Shown one piece after another: positions 54,697-63,035 of a DNA stretch of 64,000 nucleotides. Source of the stretch: Pseudomonadota bacterium (lineage in GTDB: Bacteria; Desulfobacterota; Desulfobacteria; Desulfobacterales; RPRI01). The notes under the pieces were generated by a model that saw only the letters and a list, made by a program, of their open reading frames with translations, ran no database searches and had not been told where the DNA came from. A program made the position numbers and the translations under genes. Every line of letters starts with the position of its first letter. Position 1 is the first letter of the stretch. The stretch is from NCBI GenBank assembly GCA_018817425.1, contig JAHITX010000011.1, positions 1 through 64,000 on the forward strand. Reading direction: 5' to 3'.

Positions 54697-56409
54697 TTAC
54701 GGTTCAAAAAGTGGCACTATACAAAATTTATCAACATCAACAAGCCCTTTATCGGTAATTTTAAGTTCAGGAATTACAGGAAGGGCGAGAAATGAGAGAG
54801 CCATAAACGGATCGGCAAGTAATGAGCCGAAAGATTGAGCAATTGAAACAAGATGTTTCATATCTCTGTCAATATCACAAACGGTTTCATCTGACATCAG
54901 GCCGACAATAGGAAGACAAAGCGTTGCGCAAACATTTCCGTCACATGCTGCTGATAGTCCTCCGCCCATTTGAATAACCGCATTTGCTGCAACTTTCATA
55001 TCTTCATCATTTGTTCCTGCAACAATTATATTGTGGGAATCATGTGCAACGCTTGATGCAATTGCTCCTTTTTTCAGGCTTAAACCTTTGACAAAACCTT
55101 TGCCGATATTACCTGTGCTTTTGTGCCTTTCAATAACACAGATTTTTAAAATATCATTTGATATATCGGAAACAGCCATACCGTTTACAATATTTGTTTT
55201 TGAAACAATATGACGGGTTATAATCTGATCCGGTATAATTTCTATTACTTTTATTTTTTCAGATTTATAAGAAATGGAAAAATCAATATCGCTTATTTCA
55301 ACATTCATTGCAGAAGGCAGCAAAACAGGTTCGGGTTTTCTAACCTCATTTTCTATCACCCCGTTTTGCGCCAAAAGCACTCCTCTTGAATACACCTGCT
55401 CTATTAAAGGATTATTCAAATCCTTAAATACAACAAAATCGGCATGCCTTCCCGGAGCGATAGCGCCTTTTTCATAAAGGCCGAAATAATTTGCAGGATT
55501 TATTGTTGCCATTCGTATTGCAGTAATAGGATCAATTCCGTATCTTACGGCTTCTTGTACCATTGAATCTATATGACCTCTATTGATAATATCGCCGGGG
55601 TGGCGGTCATCGGTACACCACATAATCCGATGAAAATTCTTTTCATTCACAAGAGGAAGCAGAACCGAAAGATTTTTTGCAGCAGTACCTTCCCTTATCA
55701 TTATATGCATTCCGGCTGACAACTTTTCTTTTGCTTCTGCAATTGTTGTGCATTCATGGTCGCTTGAAATGCCTGCCGCTAAATATGCGTAAAGGTTTTT
55801 CCCGGATAAACATGGAGCATGCCCATCGATAGGTTTTTTATGTTTTTTTGAAAGTTCTATTTTAGCAAGGATATCCTGATCGCCGTAAATAACACCTGGA
55901 AAGTTCATCACTTCCGCAAGTGATACAATGCGTTCGTTATTCATATAGGGAAAAAGATCATTAGCAGTAAGTTTTGCGCCTGAAGTTTCCATATCACTTG
56001 CCGGAACACAAGAAGGCAAGGAAAAGTATATATCAATCGGCTGATTCCTGCTTGATTCGATCATATAATCTATTCCGGTTTTTCCCAAAACATTTGCAAT
56101 CTCGTGCGGGTCTGCAACAACACAGGTAGTGCCTCTGGGAAAAATCGCTCTTACAAATTCCGTTATACAGGACATGGAACTTTCTATATGAACATGTGCA
56201 TCAATAAAACCAGGTGCAACAATACTGTTTTTAAGATCAACAATTTTTTTTGCCTTATAAGATCCGAAACCTGAAAAAAACCCTCCGGTAACAGCAAAAT
56301 TTCCGGGCATGATTTCGCCTGAAAACACATTTATGATGCGGGCATTTGTAAAAAGTATGTCTGCTTCTAAATCTCCAAGGGAAGCTTTTATTTTTAAACC
56401 AAGGTTCAT
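54697..56409 (-). CDS. ade: adenine deaminase
   Basis: 570-aa amidohydrolase converting adenine to hypoxanthine. The metal-binding motif DAHVHIESSM lies near residues 70-79, then GHAPCLSG, CTDDRHPGD and a C-terminal adenine-deaminase-specific domain (VAHDSHNIIVAGTNDEDM, QMGGGLSAACDG). Length is normal. It overlaps the upstream MTA/SAH deaminase gene by four bases. With the phosphorylase it routes purine from methylthioadenosine to hypoxanthine. Confidence 0.93.
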   Translation of the reverse strand: MNLGLKIKASLGDLEADILFTNARIINVFSGEIMPGNFAVTGGFFSGFGSYKAKKIVDLKNSIVAPGFIDAHVHIESSMSCITEFVRAIFPRGTTCVVADPHEIANVLGKTGIDYMIESSRNQPIDIYFSLPSCVPASDMETSGAKLTANDLFPYMNNERIVSLAEVMNFPGVIYGDQDILAKIELSKKHKKPIDGHAPCLSGKNLYAYLAAGISSDHECTTIAEAKEKLSAGMHIMIREGTAAKNLSVLLPLVNEKNFHRIMWCTDDRHPGDIINRGHIDSMVQEAVRYGIDPITAIRMATINPANYFGLYEKGAIAPGRHADFVVFKDLNNPLIEQVYSRGVLLAQNGVIENEVRKPEPVLLPSAMNVEISDIDFSISYKSEKIKVIEIIPDQIITRHIVSKTNIVNGMAVSDISNDILKICVIERHKSTGNIGKGFVKGLSLKKGAIASSVAHDSHNIIVAGTNDEDMKVAANAVIQMGGGLSAACDGNVCATLCLPIVGLMSDETVCDIDRDMKHLVSIAQSFGSLLADPFMALSFLALPVIPELKITDKGLVDVDKFCIVPLFEP

Positions 56410-57740
56410 ATCATTATCGGATCTTTTTTAATGTTGGAGGCAAGAAGATTTATTTTATCCATAATATCTTCTATATCCAGGGTTAAAAGCTTTTTATTCT
56501 TTACTACCACTTTCCCGGAAACAACCACATCTCTAACATCAGAGCCTGTTGCCGAATATACTATATGCGAGACAGGATGATACATCGGAATCAAATGAGA
56601 AACATTTGTGTCTATTATAATGATATCGGCCTGTTTTCCTTTTTCTATGCTTCCGGTTTCATTGCCAATTCCTATAGCTTCTGCTCCTTTAATTGTTGCC
56701 ATTTTAACTACGGTTTCGGCATCCATAACTGTGGGGTCAAGGACATTAACTTTATGCAACTTAGCTGCGGTATCCATCTCCTTAAACATATCAGAGTCAT
56801 TATTGCTTGCGCAACCGTCAGTTCCAAGGCCCACTGTGATTCTTTCTTTTAAAATTTTTGGCACAGGCGATATCCCGGATGCAAGTTTCATATTACTCTG
56901 GGGATTATGGGAAACTTTTGAGTTATGCGTTGATATAATCTTTATATCATTTTCATCAATCCAAACAGCATGAACAAGAAGTGTGTTTTCATCAAGAATC
57001 CCTGTTTGCTCAAGATACTTTACAGGTGAAACCGAATGCTTTGCCATAATTGTATCATATTCATCTTTTGTTTCAGCCACATGAATCTGAAATAGTATAT
57101 TGTGAGATGAAGCAATCTGTTTTGCTTTTTTAAGTGTCTCTTCCGAACATGTATAGGGTGAATGACAAAAAATTGAGGGTGTAATCAATGAAGATACGTT
57201 TTGCCATTTTTGCACAAAATTCAGAGCTGTTTTTATATTGTTTGCCGGATCCAAAACTCCTGGTGCGGCAAAATCAATCACGCCATGCCCTAAAACAGCG
57301 CGCATCCCTGATTCAAGCACGGCTTGTGCAACTTCTTCCTCAAAAAAATATCCGTCACAGCAACTTGTAGTGCCCGAAAGAAGCATTTCGGCACATCCAA
57401 GATAAGAAGCAACCCTTACAGTTTCGGGATTCATATACTTTGCTTCTAAAGGGAAAATATAATTATTGAGCCATTCGGAAAGCAAAAGGTCATCGCCTAT
57501 CCCTCTTAAGATAGTCATCGGAAGGTGTGTGTGGGTGTTTACCAGCCCCGGAATTATTATTCCGCCTTGAGCATCAATTATTTCTTTTGCTTCCGGAAGG
57601 GGGGCGGTTAAGGGTTTTGATGATACTTCTACTATCTTGCCGTCAGTAATAAAGACAATGCCGTCTTTTATAATATCAAAATCTTTATTGACCGTTACGA
57701 TTATTCCATTATGAATTATAATATCGTATTTCATGATCAA
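56406..57740 (-). CDS. mtaD: 5-methylthioadenosine/S-adenosylhomocysteine deaminase, copy 2
   Basis: 444-aa TrzN/ATZ-type amidohydrolase. NTHTHLPMTILRGIGDD carries the HxH metal site; IHVAETKDEYD and LGTDGCASNNDSDMFKEM complete the family signatures. It deaminates MTA to methylthioinosine or SAH to S-inosylhomocysteine. A second MtaD lies immediately upstream with a four-base overlap; the tandem pair may differ in preference between MTA and SAH. Start ATG 57740 or 57734. Confidence 0.92.
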   Translation of the reverse strand: MIMKYDIIIHNGIIVTVNKDFDIIKDGIVFITDGKIVEVSSKPLTAPLPEAKEIIDAQGGIIIPGLVNTHTHLPMTILRGIGDDLLLSEWLNNYIFPLEAKYMNPETVRVASYLGCAEMLLSGTTSCCDGYFFEEEVAQAVLESGMRAVLGHGVIDFAAPGVLDPANNIKTALNFVQKWQNVSSLITPSIFCHSPYTCSEETLKKAKQIASSHNILFQIHVAETKDEYDTIMAKHSVSPVKYLEQTGILDENTLLVHAVWIDENDIKIISTHNSKVSHNPQSNMKLASGISPVPKILKERITVGLGTDGCASNNDSDMFKEMDTAAKLHKVNVLDPTVMDAETVVKMATIKGAEAIGIGNETGSIEKGKQADIIIIDTNVSHLIPMYHPVSHIVYSATGSDVRDVVVSGKVVVKNKKLLTLDIEDIMDKINLLASNIKKDPIMI

Positions 57741-59047
57741 ATCATATCCAGCGCAATGTTTCTGACTTTTTCTGCTGCTTTTTTAATATCTAATGTGAGA
57801 AGCTTTCCATTTTCCATAACTACTTTGCCGTTTATAATAGATGTTTTTACATCACTTGCTCTTACGGCATGTACAAGAACAGATACCGGATTATACATGG
57901 GAGTAAGATGCGGCTTTTTTGTCTCAATGATTATTACATCGGCTTTTTTGCCTACTTCGATAGAACCGGTTATATCAGATATGCCAAGGGCCCTTGCTCC
58001 ATCTATGGTTGCCATTTTCAAAACCGATTCGGCATTCATTGCAGTGGGATCAAGAGTACTGACTTTGCCGAGTTTTGCAGCCATATTCATTTCATGGAAA
58101 ATATCAAGATTGTTATTGCTTGCACAACCGTCTGTTCCGATACCCACGCATATTCCCTGTTCCAATAATTTTGGAACAGGCGCAATGCCTGAAGCAAGTT
58201 TCATGTTGCTTTCAGGATTATGGGCAATTTTGGCATCATATTTTTTTAAAAGCGAAATGTCGTTATCGGTCAAATGAACACAGTGACAGGCAAGAAGGTT
58301 TGAAGACAATACTCCGATATCTTCTAAGAATCCAACAGGCGTAAGCCCATATTTTGCTTTTATTTGTAAGATTTCACTTTCAGTTTCTGCAACATGGATA
58401 ACCAGCAAAAGATCATTTTTTTTAGCAAGCAAAGCTGCATTTTTAAGAAGTTCAGGTGCGCAAAGATATGTGGAATGAGGCTCTACGGCAATCTTTATCA
58501 AAGGATCATCGCGATACTTTTCGATAAGCATTTTAGTATATAAAAAGCCTTTTTCTATAGGCCCGTAATTTGGCGAAGGAAAATCATAAAGCACTTCACC
58601 AACTAACGCACGTAACCCTGCATCAGAAGCTGCCATGGCAACATGGTCTTCAAAAAGATACATGTCGCAAAAGCAGGTGATACCTGATTGAATCATTTCC
58701 GCGCAGGCAAGAAGTGCCCCGTCATAAACTCTTTGCTGTGTGAGCTTCGATTCTGCCGGAAAAATATGGTTATTGAGCCAGTCCATCAGAGGCAGATCGT
58801 CTGCAAGACCTCTGAATATAGACATTGATGCATGGGTATGCGCATTTATAAGACCAGGCATAATTATGCCGCCTTTTGCATCAATAACCTTTGCAGCCTT
58901 ATACGAAGAGAGTTCTCCGGTTTTGCCCGTTGCTGTTATGATATCTTTGTTTACAGCCACAGCACCGTTTTCTATTATGGTATTTTCACGGTCCATTAAA
59001 ACAAGTGTGCCGTTTAATATCAGAATATCCGCAGAAAGCTCATTCAT
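57737..59047 (-). CDS. mtaD: 5-methylthioadenosine/S-adenosylhomocysteine deaminase, copy 1
   Basis: 436-aa paralogue of the next gene. NAHTHASMSIFRGLADDLPL, IHVAETESEIL and IGTDGCASNNNLDIFHEM match the family. Same reaction on MTA or SAH. It overlaps the phosphorylase gene by eight bases and the second deaminase by four, so all are translated in a chain. Confidence 0.92.
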   Translation of the reverse strand: MNELSADILILNGTLVLMDRENTIIENGAVAVNKDIITATGKTGELSSYKAAKVIDAKGGIIMPGLINAHTHASMSIFRGLADDLPLMDWLNNHIFPAESKLTQQRVYDGALLACAEMIQSGITCFCDMYLFEDHVAMAASDAGLRALVGEVLYDFPSPNYGPIEKGFLYTKMLIEKYRDDPLIKIAVEPHSTYLCAPELLKNAALLAKKNDLLLVIHVAETESEILQIKAKYGLTPVGFLEDIGVLSSNLLACHCVHLTDNDISLLKKYDAKIAHNPESNMKLASGIAPVPKLLEQGICVGIGTDGCASNNNLDIFHEMNMAAKLGKVSTLDPTAMNAESVLKMATIDGARALGISDITGSIEVGKKADVIIIETKKPHLTPMYNPVSVLVHAVRASDVKTSIINGKVVMENGKLLTLDIKKAAEKVRNIALDMI

Positions 59048-59867
59048 TAATATCTCTTATAACCTTTCTTATTATTACTCCTATTTTGGGAGTTATGTTT
59101 CTTGCTGTTTCAATGATTTCATCAATTGAAGAAGGTGAAGGGTTATCAGGGTTATGAACATTGGTTATTGCCGAAAGACCGAGAATCCTCATGCCGGCAT
59201 GAACACCGGAAATTACTTCCTGCACTGTGGAAAAGCCAACCGCATCGGCGCCTATTGTTTTTAAAAAACGGACTTCTGCGGGAGTTTCAAGGGAAGGTCC
59301 CAAAAGCCCGGCATAAACACCTTTCTTTAAAGGCAGGCCATCTTCTTTTGCTGCATTTAAGGCGGATTCAATTAAATTTTTATCATATACTGCACTCATA
59401 TCAGGAAACCTGACACCCAGGCTATCGTCATTAGAACCAACAAGCGGATTATAGCCGGTCAGGTTTATATGATCTGTTATTACCATTATATCCCCAGAAG
59501 AAAATGATGTATTAAGCCCCCCTGCGGCATTTGTTAAAATCAGGAATTTTACTCCAAGTTCCTGCATAACCCTTATGGGAAAAGTAACCTCAAGAGGCGA
59601 GTAACCTTCGTAGAGATGAAAACGCCCCTGCAGGACTATAACTTCATGTTCTTCAAATTTTCCAACAAGAAGCTTGCTTATATGGCTTTCAACCGTAGAA
59701 ACCGGGAAATTAGGAATGTCTTCGTACCGGCAGGAATAAGAAATATCCATTGCCTGCATGCTCTCACTTAAACCGGTACCGGAAAGAATAGCTATTTTAG
59801 GGATATTTTTGATATATTTTCTTAAAAACGCAGCGGTTTTTTTTGCAATTTTACCTGATGTTATCAT
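59040..59867 (-). CDS. 6-oxopurine nucleoside phosphorylase, likely methylthioinosine phosphorylase
   Basis: 275-aa trimeric-type PNP/MTAP-family enzyme. The phosphate loop reads SGTGLSE, then LQGRFHLYEGY, TNAAGGLN and VGFSTVQEVISGVHAG. The base-recognition strand SAITN carries Asn, as in inosine/guanosine phosphorylases, instead of the Asp of adenine-specific MTA phosphorylases. Together with two adjacent MTA deaminases and mtnA this points to phosphorolysis of methylthioinosine to hypoxanthine and methylthioribose-1-phosphate, the route known from Pseudomonas. In VGFST a Phe replaces the usual Met. Confidence 0.85.
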   Translation of the reverse strand: MITSGKIAKKTAAFLRKYIKNIPKIAILSGTGLSESMQAMDISYSCRYEDIPNFPVSTVESHISKLLVGKFEEHEVIVLQGRFHLYEGYSPLEVTFPIRVMQELGVKFLILTNAAGGLNTSFSSGDIMVITDHINLTGYNPLVGSNDDSLGVRFPDMSAVYDKNLIESALNAAKEDGLPLKKGVYAGLLGPSLETPAEVRFLKTIGADAVGFSTVQEVISGVHAGMRILGLSAITNVHNPDNPSPSSIDEIIETARNITPKIGVIIRKVIRDINE

Positions 59868-59930
59868 ATGATTTTACCAATTTGGAAATGATTTTAATAA
59901 ATTTAGAAATATTTAATATACTCTTTATAA

Positions 59931-60986
59931 TTAGTCAACAATACCGCTGTCTTTAAAATGTGCAAGTTTTAGCGTATCGCCCGAAACAGTTTTTAAATAT
60001 CTCGGCAACATAGGTATTTTTCCTCCTCCTCCCGGAAGATCTTTCATATATTGCGGGACACAAAGGCCGGATAATCCATAAAGAGATTGCATTATATTCA
60101 GCCCATCTTCAATAGTTGTTTTAAAATGAAGGGTTCCTCTTACCGTATCCAGTTGATGTATATAGTATGGCTTAACCCTTATCATAACGAGCTTTTTCAT
60201 CAGAGTCTTCATTATGTCCGCATCGTTATTAATACCGCTTAAAAGCACTGTCTGGCAGCCAAGTGGAATTCCGGCATCAGCAAGAGTAGCACATGCAAGA
60301 GCGGCTTCTTTTGTTATTTCATCCGGATGATTAAAATGGACATTTATAAAAAGAGGATGATAGCAGCGTAATATATCCGCAAGATCTTTTGTAATCCTTT
60401 GAGGAAGCGTGCATGGAATTCTTGTGTGAATCCGCAGTATTTCAATATGGCCGATTGCTCTTAAATCTTTTAAAATATTGCCTAACTTTTTGTCTTCCAA
60501 AAGCAAGGGGTCGCCACCTGAAATCACAACCTCACGTATAGTTTTGGTTTTTTTGATATATTCTATGCCTGTGTTAATTGTTTCATCCGTTATTGCCAAA
60601 GAGTGCCCGACTTTTCTTTTTCTCATACAAAAGCGGCAATACATTGCACATTCGGCAGAAACCATAAAAAGTACCCTGTCAGGATAACGATGAATCAAGT
60701 TTGGTACCGGAGACTGAATTTCCTCACAAAGCGGGTCGGGATCAGTAATAGTATTAAAATCTTCGATTTCTTTCAGATCCGGAATAGCCTGTTTGCCTAT
60801 AGGGCAATTCGCATGTTTGATTAAGGAAAGATAGTAAGGATTTATGCGCATAGGGTATGTTTTTATTATTTTTTCTATATTATTTTTTTCAACCGGCAAT
60901 ATCTCCAAAAGCTCTTCGGATTTTATTATGCTGTTTTGCACAAGATCATGCCAGTCTGAAAAATCTTTATAATTAAATTGTTTCAA
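59931..60986 (-). CDS. KamA-family radical SAM lysine 2,3-aminomutase
   Basis: 351-aa radical-SAM enzyme of the lysine aminomutase family. The cluster motif CAMYCRFC (Cys113, 117, 120) is followed by VVISGGDPLLL. The PLP lysine is in DLPGGGGKIP (Lys323), and acidic residues at the expected lysine-binding places (Asp280 in HQLD, Asp317) are present, which favours true KamA over EpmB. It is shorter than clostridial KamA (about 416 aa). The product would be beta-lysine, used for osmolytes or catabolism; no acetyltransferase (AblB) lies nearby. It precedes the purine genes by 63 bases. Confidence 0.82.
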   Translation of the reverse strand: MKQFNYKDFSDWHDLVQNSIIKSEELLEILPVEKNNIEKIIKTYPMRINPYYLSLIKHANCPIGKQAIPDLKEIEDFNTITDPDPLCEEIQSPVPNLIHRYPDRVLFMVSAECAMYCRFCMRKRKVGHSLAITDETINTGIEYIKKTKTIREVVISGGDPLLLEDKKLGNILKDLRAIGHIEILRIHTRIPCTLPQRITKDLADILRCYHPLFINVHFNHPDEITKEAALACATLADAGIPLGCQTVLLSGINNDADIMKTLMKKLVMIRVKPYYIHQLDTVRGTLHFKTTIEDGLNIMQSLYGLSGLCVPQYMKDLPGGGGKIPMLPRYLKTVSGDTLKLAHFKDSGIVD

Positions 60987-61113
60987 GTTAAATGGGTCCT
61001 TAATAATTATATTTATTAACAGAACAAGAATAGTATATTATTAATTATAATAATCAACTAATTCTGTCGATTAAAGAAAATTTATAAATCAACCATGTTG
61101 AAAAGCTAAAGAA

Positions 61114-61546
61114 ATGAAAAGAAGATGTAAATGGGCAGGCCCTGATCCTGTGAGCCACTTTCATAACGTTTCAGTTTGGTCAAGCTCAAGGAGGGAGAAA
61201 ATATTAACCACAGGAATACATTGAGTATTTCGAGGATTAAAATTTGAGCCCAACGCTTAAGATCGGCCAAAATGGGGCGTTTTGAAACTGGCTCCTGTAT
61301 ATATTGATTATTACGATAACAAGTGGGGCTTTGAAGTTCACGCCGATAGAATTCTTTTTGAATTTCTGGTTCTTGAAGGGGCACAGGCCGGTTGGAACTG
61401 AATTATATTTTTTTAAAAAAAGAAATAATTACAAAAAGGCTTTTAAATTTTTTGATCCCAAAATAATATTTGCCCATGAATCAAATAAGATAGTACCACT
61501 TCTTCCAGATAAAGGCATAATAAGGAACAAACTGTTTTCGTTATGA
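61114..61546 (+). pseudogene. tag: DNA-3-methyladenine glycosylase I (tag), interrupted by a MITE
   Basis: Removing the MITE at 61152-61294 and one copy of its CTGT duplication joins the two flanks into a single frame. It reads KRRCKWAGPDPVYIDYYDNK, which is the Tag N-terminus (family form: RC-W-DPLYIAYHDxEWG). It continues through DRILFEFLVLEGAQAGWN to a TGA that replaces a Trp codon. A second frame, offset after a T run, then gives FKKRNNYKKAFKFFDP and GIIRNKLFSL before stopping at 61546, well short of a full Tag (about 190 aa). So the gene carries an insertion, a nonsense change, a frameshift and a lost 3' end. Confidence 0.88.
61152..61294 (+). repeat. MITE copy 4, inserted in tag
   Basis: 143-bp copy flanked by CTGT on both sides, the target duplication. 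It differs from the reference copy at several bases (for example GAGGGAGAAAATATTAACC and CGCTTAAGATCGG), so it is older or from a diverged subgroup. It has the same outer inverted repeats and orientation as copies 1 and 3. Confidence 0.95.
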
Positions 61547-61549
61547 AGA

Positions 61550-61601
61550 AATAAAAAACGGCCTCGTAAAAATATAAAATTAAATTTTAAACGAAGCCGT
61601 T
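61550..61601 (-). terminator. Rho-independent terminator of the PxxKW gene
   Basis: Read on the - strand, AACGGCTTCG pairs with CGAGGCCGTT (one wobble) around an AT-rich loop and is followed by TTTTTATTTC. It begins just after the stop of the gene ending at 61605. Confidence 0.75.
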
Positions 61602-61604
61602 ATA

Positions 61605-61883
61605 TTATCGTTTGCTTCCGCGTTTGGATGCCTTGATTGGATTAACTTTTGTTTTTGCTACAGCAGCGGTTGCAATATGAGTCGCAAAATTGCAATTCCC
61701 GTTTTTCCACTTTAAGGAAGGTTCCGGATAGGAAGCGCAATACCAGCCAGAAGAGGTTTCGATGCTTTTACCGCAACCTTTGCATTGTTCAATTATTTCA
61801 TGGCATGATCCGCCGTTATATGAACAACCTTTAGCTGCCATAAATGGACATTCCCTACCGTTTTTTATTGTTGTACAAACCAT
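61605..61883 (-). CDS. PxxKW family cysteine-rich protein
   Basis: 92-aa small protein with nine Cys in the first two thirds (CPFMAAKGCSYNGGSCH, then QCKGCGK and WYCASYPEPSLKWKNGNC). The P-x-x-K-W motif reads PSLKW. The family has no known function; the Cys pattern suggests metal or cluster binding. I associate it with Desulfobacterota from memory. ATG 61883 gives the conventional start (VCTTIKNGRECPF); an in-frame GTG at 61895 is possible. The tail is basic (KASKRGSKR). A terminator follows. Confidence 0.8.
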   Translation of the reverse strand: MVCTTIKNGRECPFMAAKGCSYNGGSCHEIIEQCKGCGKSIETSSGWYCASYPEPSLKWKNGNCNFATHIATAAVAKTKVNPIKASKRGSKR

Positions 61884-62406
61884 TCTTATCACCACCTTTT
61901 ACGAAATATAAAAGCAAAAAAAAGACCTATGTAAACACTTTAGGCCTTTTATCAAGCTACTAAATTGTATCGAAGGACTCGAAAGCCCATCAAATTTTTG
62001 GCTTAATATAATCAATATTATTGCTTTGTCAAGAATAATTATCGACAGCAAGGCAAGAAAATCAATAATTATTTTGCCTTAATTCAAATATGATAGACTC
62101 GTAAAAAGCCGGAATATACCTGTTTCGTCATGCCGAACCCGATCCTGCATCCAGTAATTTCAATAGGTTCTGGATACCGGCTTTCGCCGGTATGACGACT
62201 TGAGGTGTTTTTATGAATTCATCAAATATAGCCTGCTTTTTATTGTTACAAAATCTTGTCTAAATTTATTCATTATGATAGAAGCGTTCAGATTTTTGTA
62301 GTTTTTTCGCAATTAAAACAGAAGCCGATTTTTGCTGCAAACAAAGTGTTGGTTTAGATTTCAATAACTTTAGATAAATTTTATGCAAAGGCCTCAGGGA
62401 GAGATT
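61884..62406. other. intergenic region with hairpins and a palindromic repeat
   Basis: About 520 bases between the PxxKW gene and the DUF47/Pit pair. It holds AAAAGACCTA/TAGGCCTTTT near 61920-61953 and AAGGCAA/TTGCCTT at 62050-62080, both imperfect hairpins, and the repeat entered at 62097. No gene and no clear PHO box was seen. Confidence 0.45.
62097..62220. repeat. dispersed palindromic repeat with GTCATGCCG core
   Basis: A second repeat type, seen once here. It has GACTCGTAAAAAGCCGG on one side and GTTTTTATGAATTC on the other (imperfect inverted ends), GTCATGCCG near the left, and the perfect hairpin ATACCGGC-TTTC-GCCGGTAT at 62174-62193. The hairpin resembles the widespread GTCATACCGGCGAAAGCCGG-type intergenic repeats of proteobacteria, from memory. 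Confidence 0.65.
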
Positions 62407-63033
62407 ATGCTAAAACGATTTTTACCAAAAGAAACGGGGTTTTTTGAATTTTTCGAACGGCAAATAGCTCTTACCATAAAAGGAGTCGAAGAATTTTTAG
62501 AGCTTGTAACAAATGCTGATAATATTGAAGAACGGGTAGAACGGATTAAAGAAATAGAACATCAATCAGATAATGTAACTCACGAATGCTATAGCGCTTT
62601 GCGTAAAACTTTTATCACTCCTTTTGATCGCACGGAGATCATTGCCATGATCAAAAAGCTTGATGATATAATGGATGCCACAGATTCGGCAGCTGAGCGC
62701 ATTTTGATATACGAAGTAACGGAATTTCTTCCTGAAATGAAAGAAATTGCACTTTTACTTTTAAAAGCCTCCATGGAACTTCAGCAAGCATTAAAAATGT
62801 TGAATAAGCCCAAAAAGCGGGAGGCCGTACTTAATAGCTGTGTTATTATTCATAAACTTGAAAATAGCGGCGATGATGTTTTACGCAAAGGGCTTGCTAG
62901 GTTATTCAAAGAGGAAAAAGATCCTATTAAGCTTATAAAGTATAAAGAAATACTACAGGATCTTGAATGTGCTACAGATTTTGCTGAGGAAGTGGCTAAT
63001 CTGATTGAAGGAGTAATACTAGAGGAAGATTAG
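62407..63033 (+). CDS. DUF47/PhoU-like phosphate transport accessory protein
   Basis: 208-aa helical protein of the DUF47 (PhoU-like) family, the usual partner of Pit phosphate transporters. Recognisable are EHQSDNVTHECYSALRKTF, FDRTEIIAMIKKLDDIMDAT and the C-terminal ECATDFAEEVANLIEGVI, which carry the E/D-rich metal-binding faces of PhoU proteins. ATG 62407 follows GGGAGAG; a longer start at 62383 is possible. The transporter gene follows after two bases. Confidence 0.9.
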   Translation: MLKRFLPKETGFFEFFERQIALTIKGVEEFLELVTNADNIEERVERIKEIEHQSDNVTHECYSALRKTFITPFDRTEIIAMIKKLDDIMDATDSAAERILIYEVTEFLPEMKEIALLLLKASMELQQALKMLNKPKKREAVLNSCVIIHKLENSGDDVLRKGLARLFKEEKDPIKLIKYKEILQDLECATDFAEEVANLIEGVILEED

Positions 63034-63035
63034 AG

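Noticed and set aside
61304-61546. 80-aa ORF with TTG start as a separate small gene
   Set aside because: Its C-terminal part is the frameshifted tail of Tag and its N-terminal part is Tag read out of frame; counted within the tag pseudogene.
62050-62080. AAGGCAA/TTGCCTT hairpin as a terminator
   Set aside because: The stem is long-looped and no T-run follows on either strand; noted only in the intergenic description.
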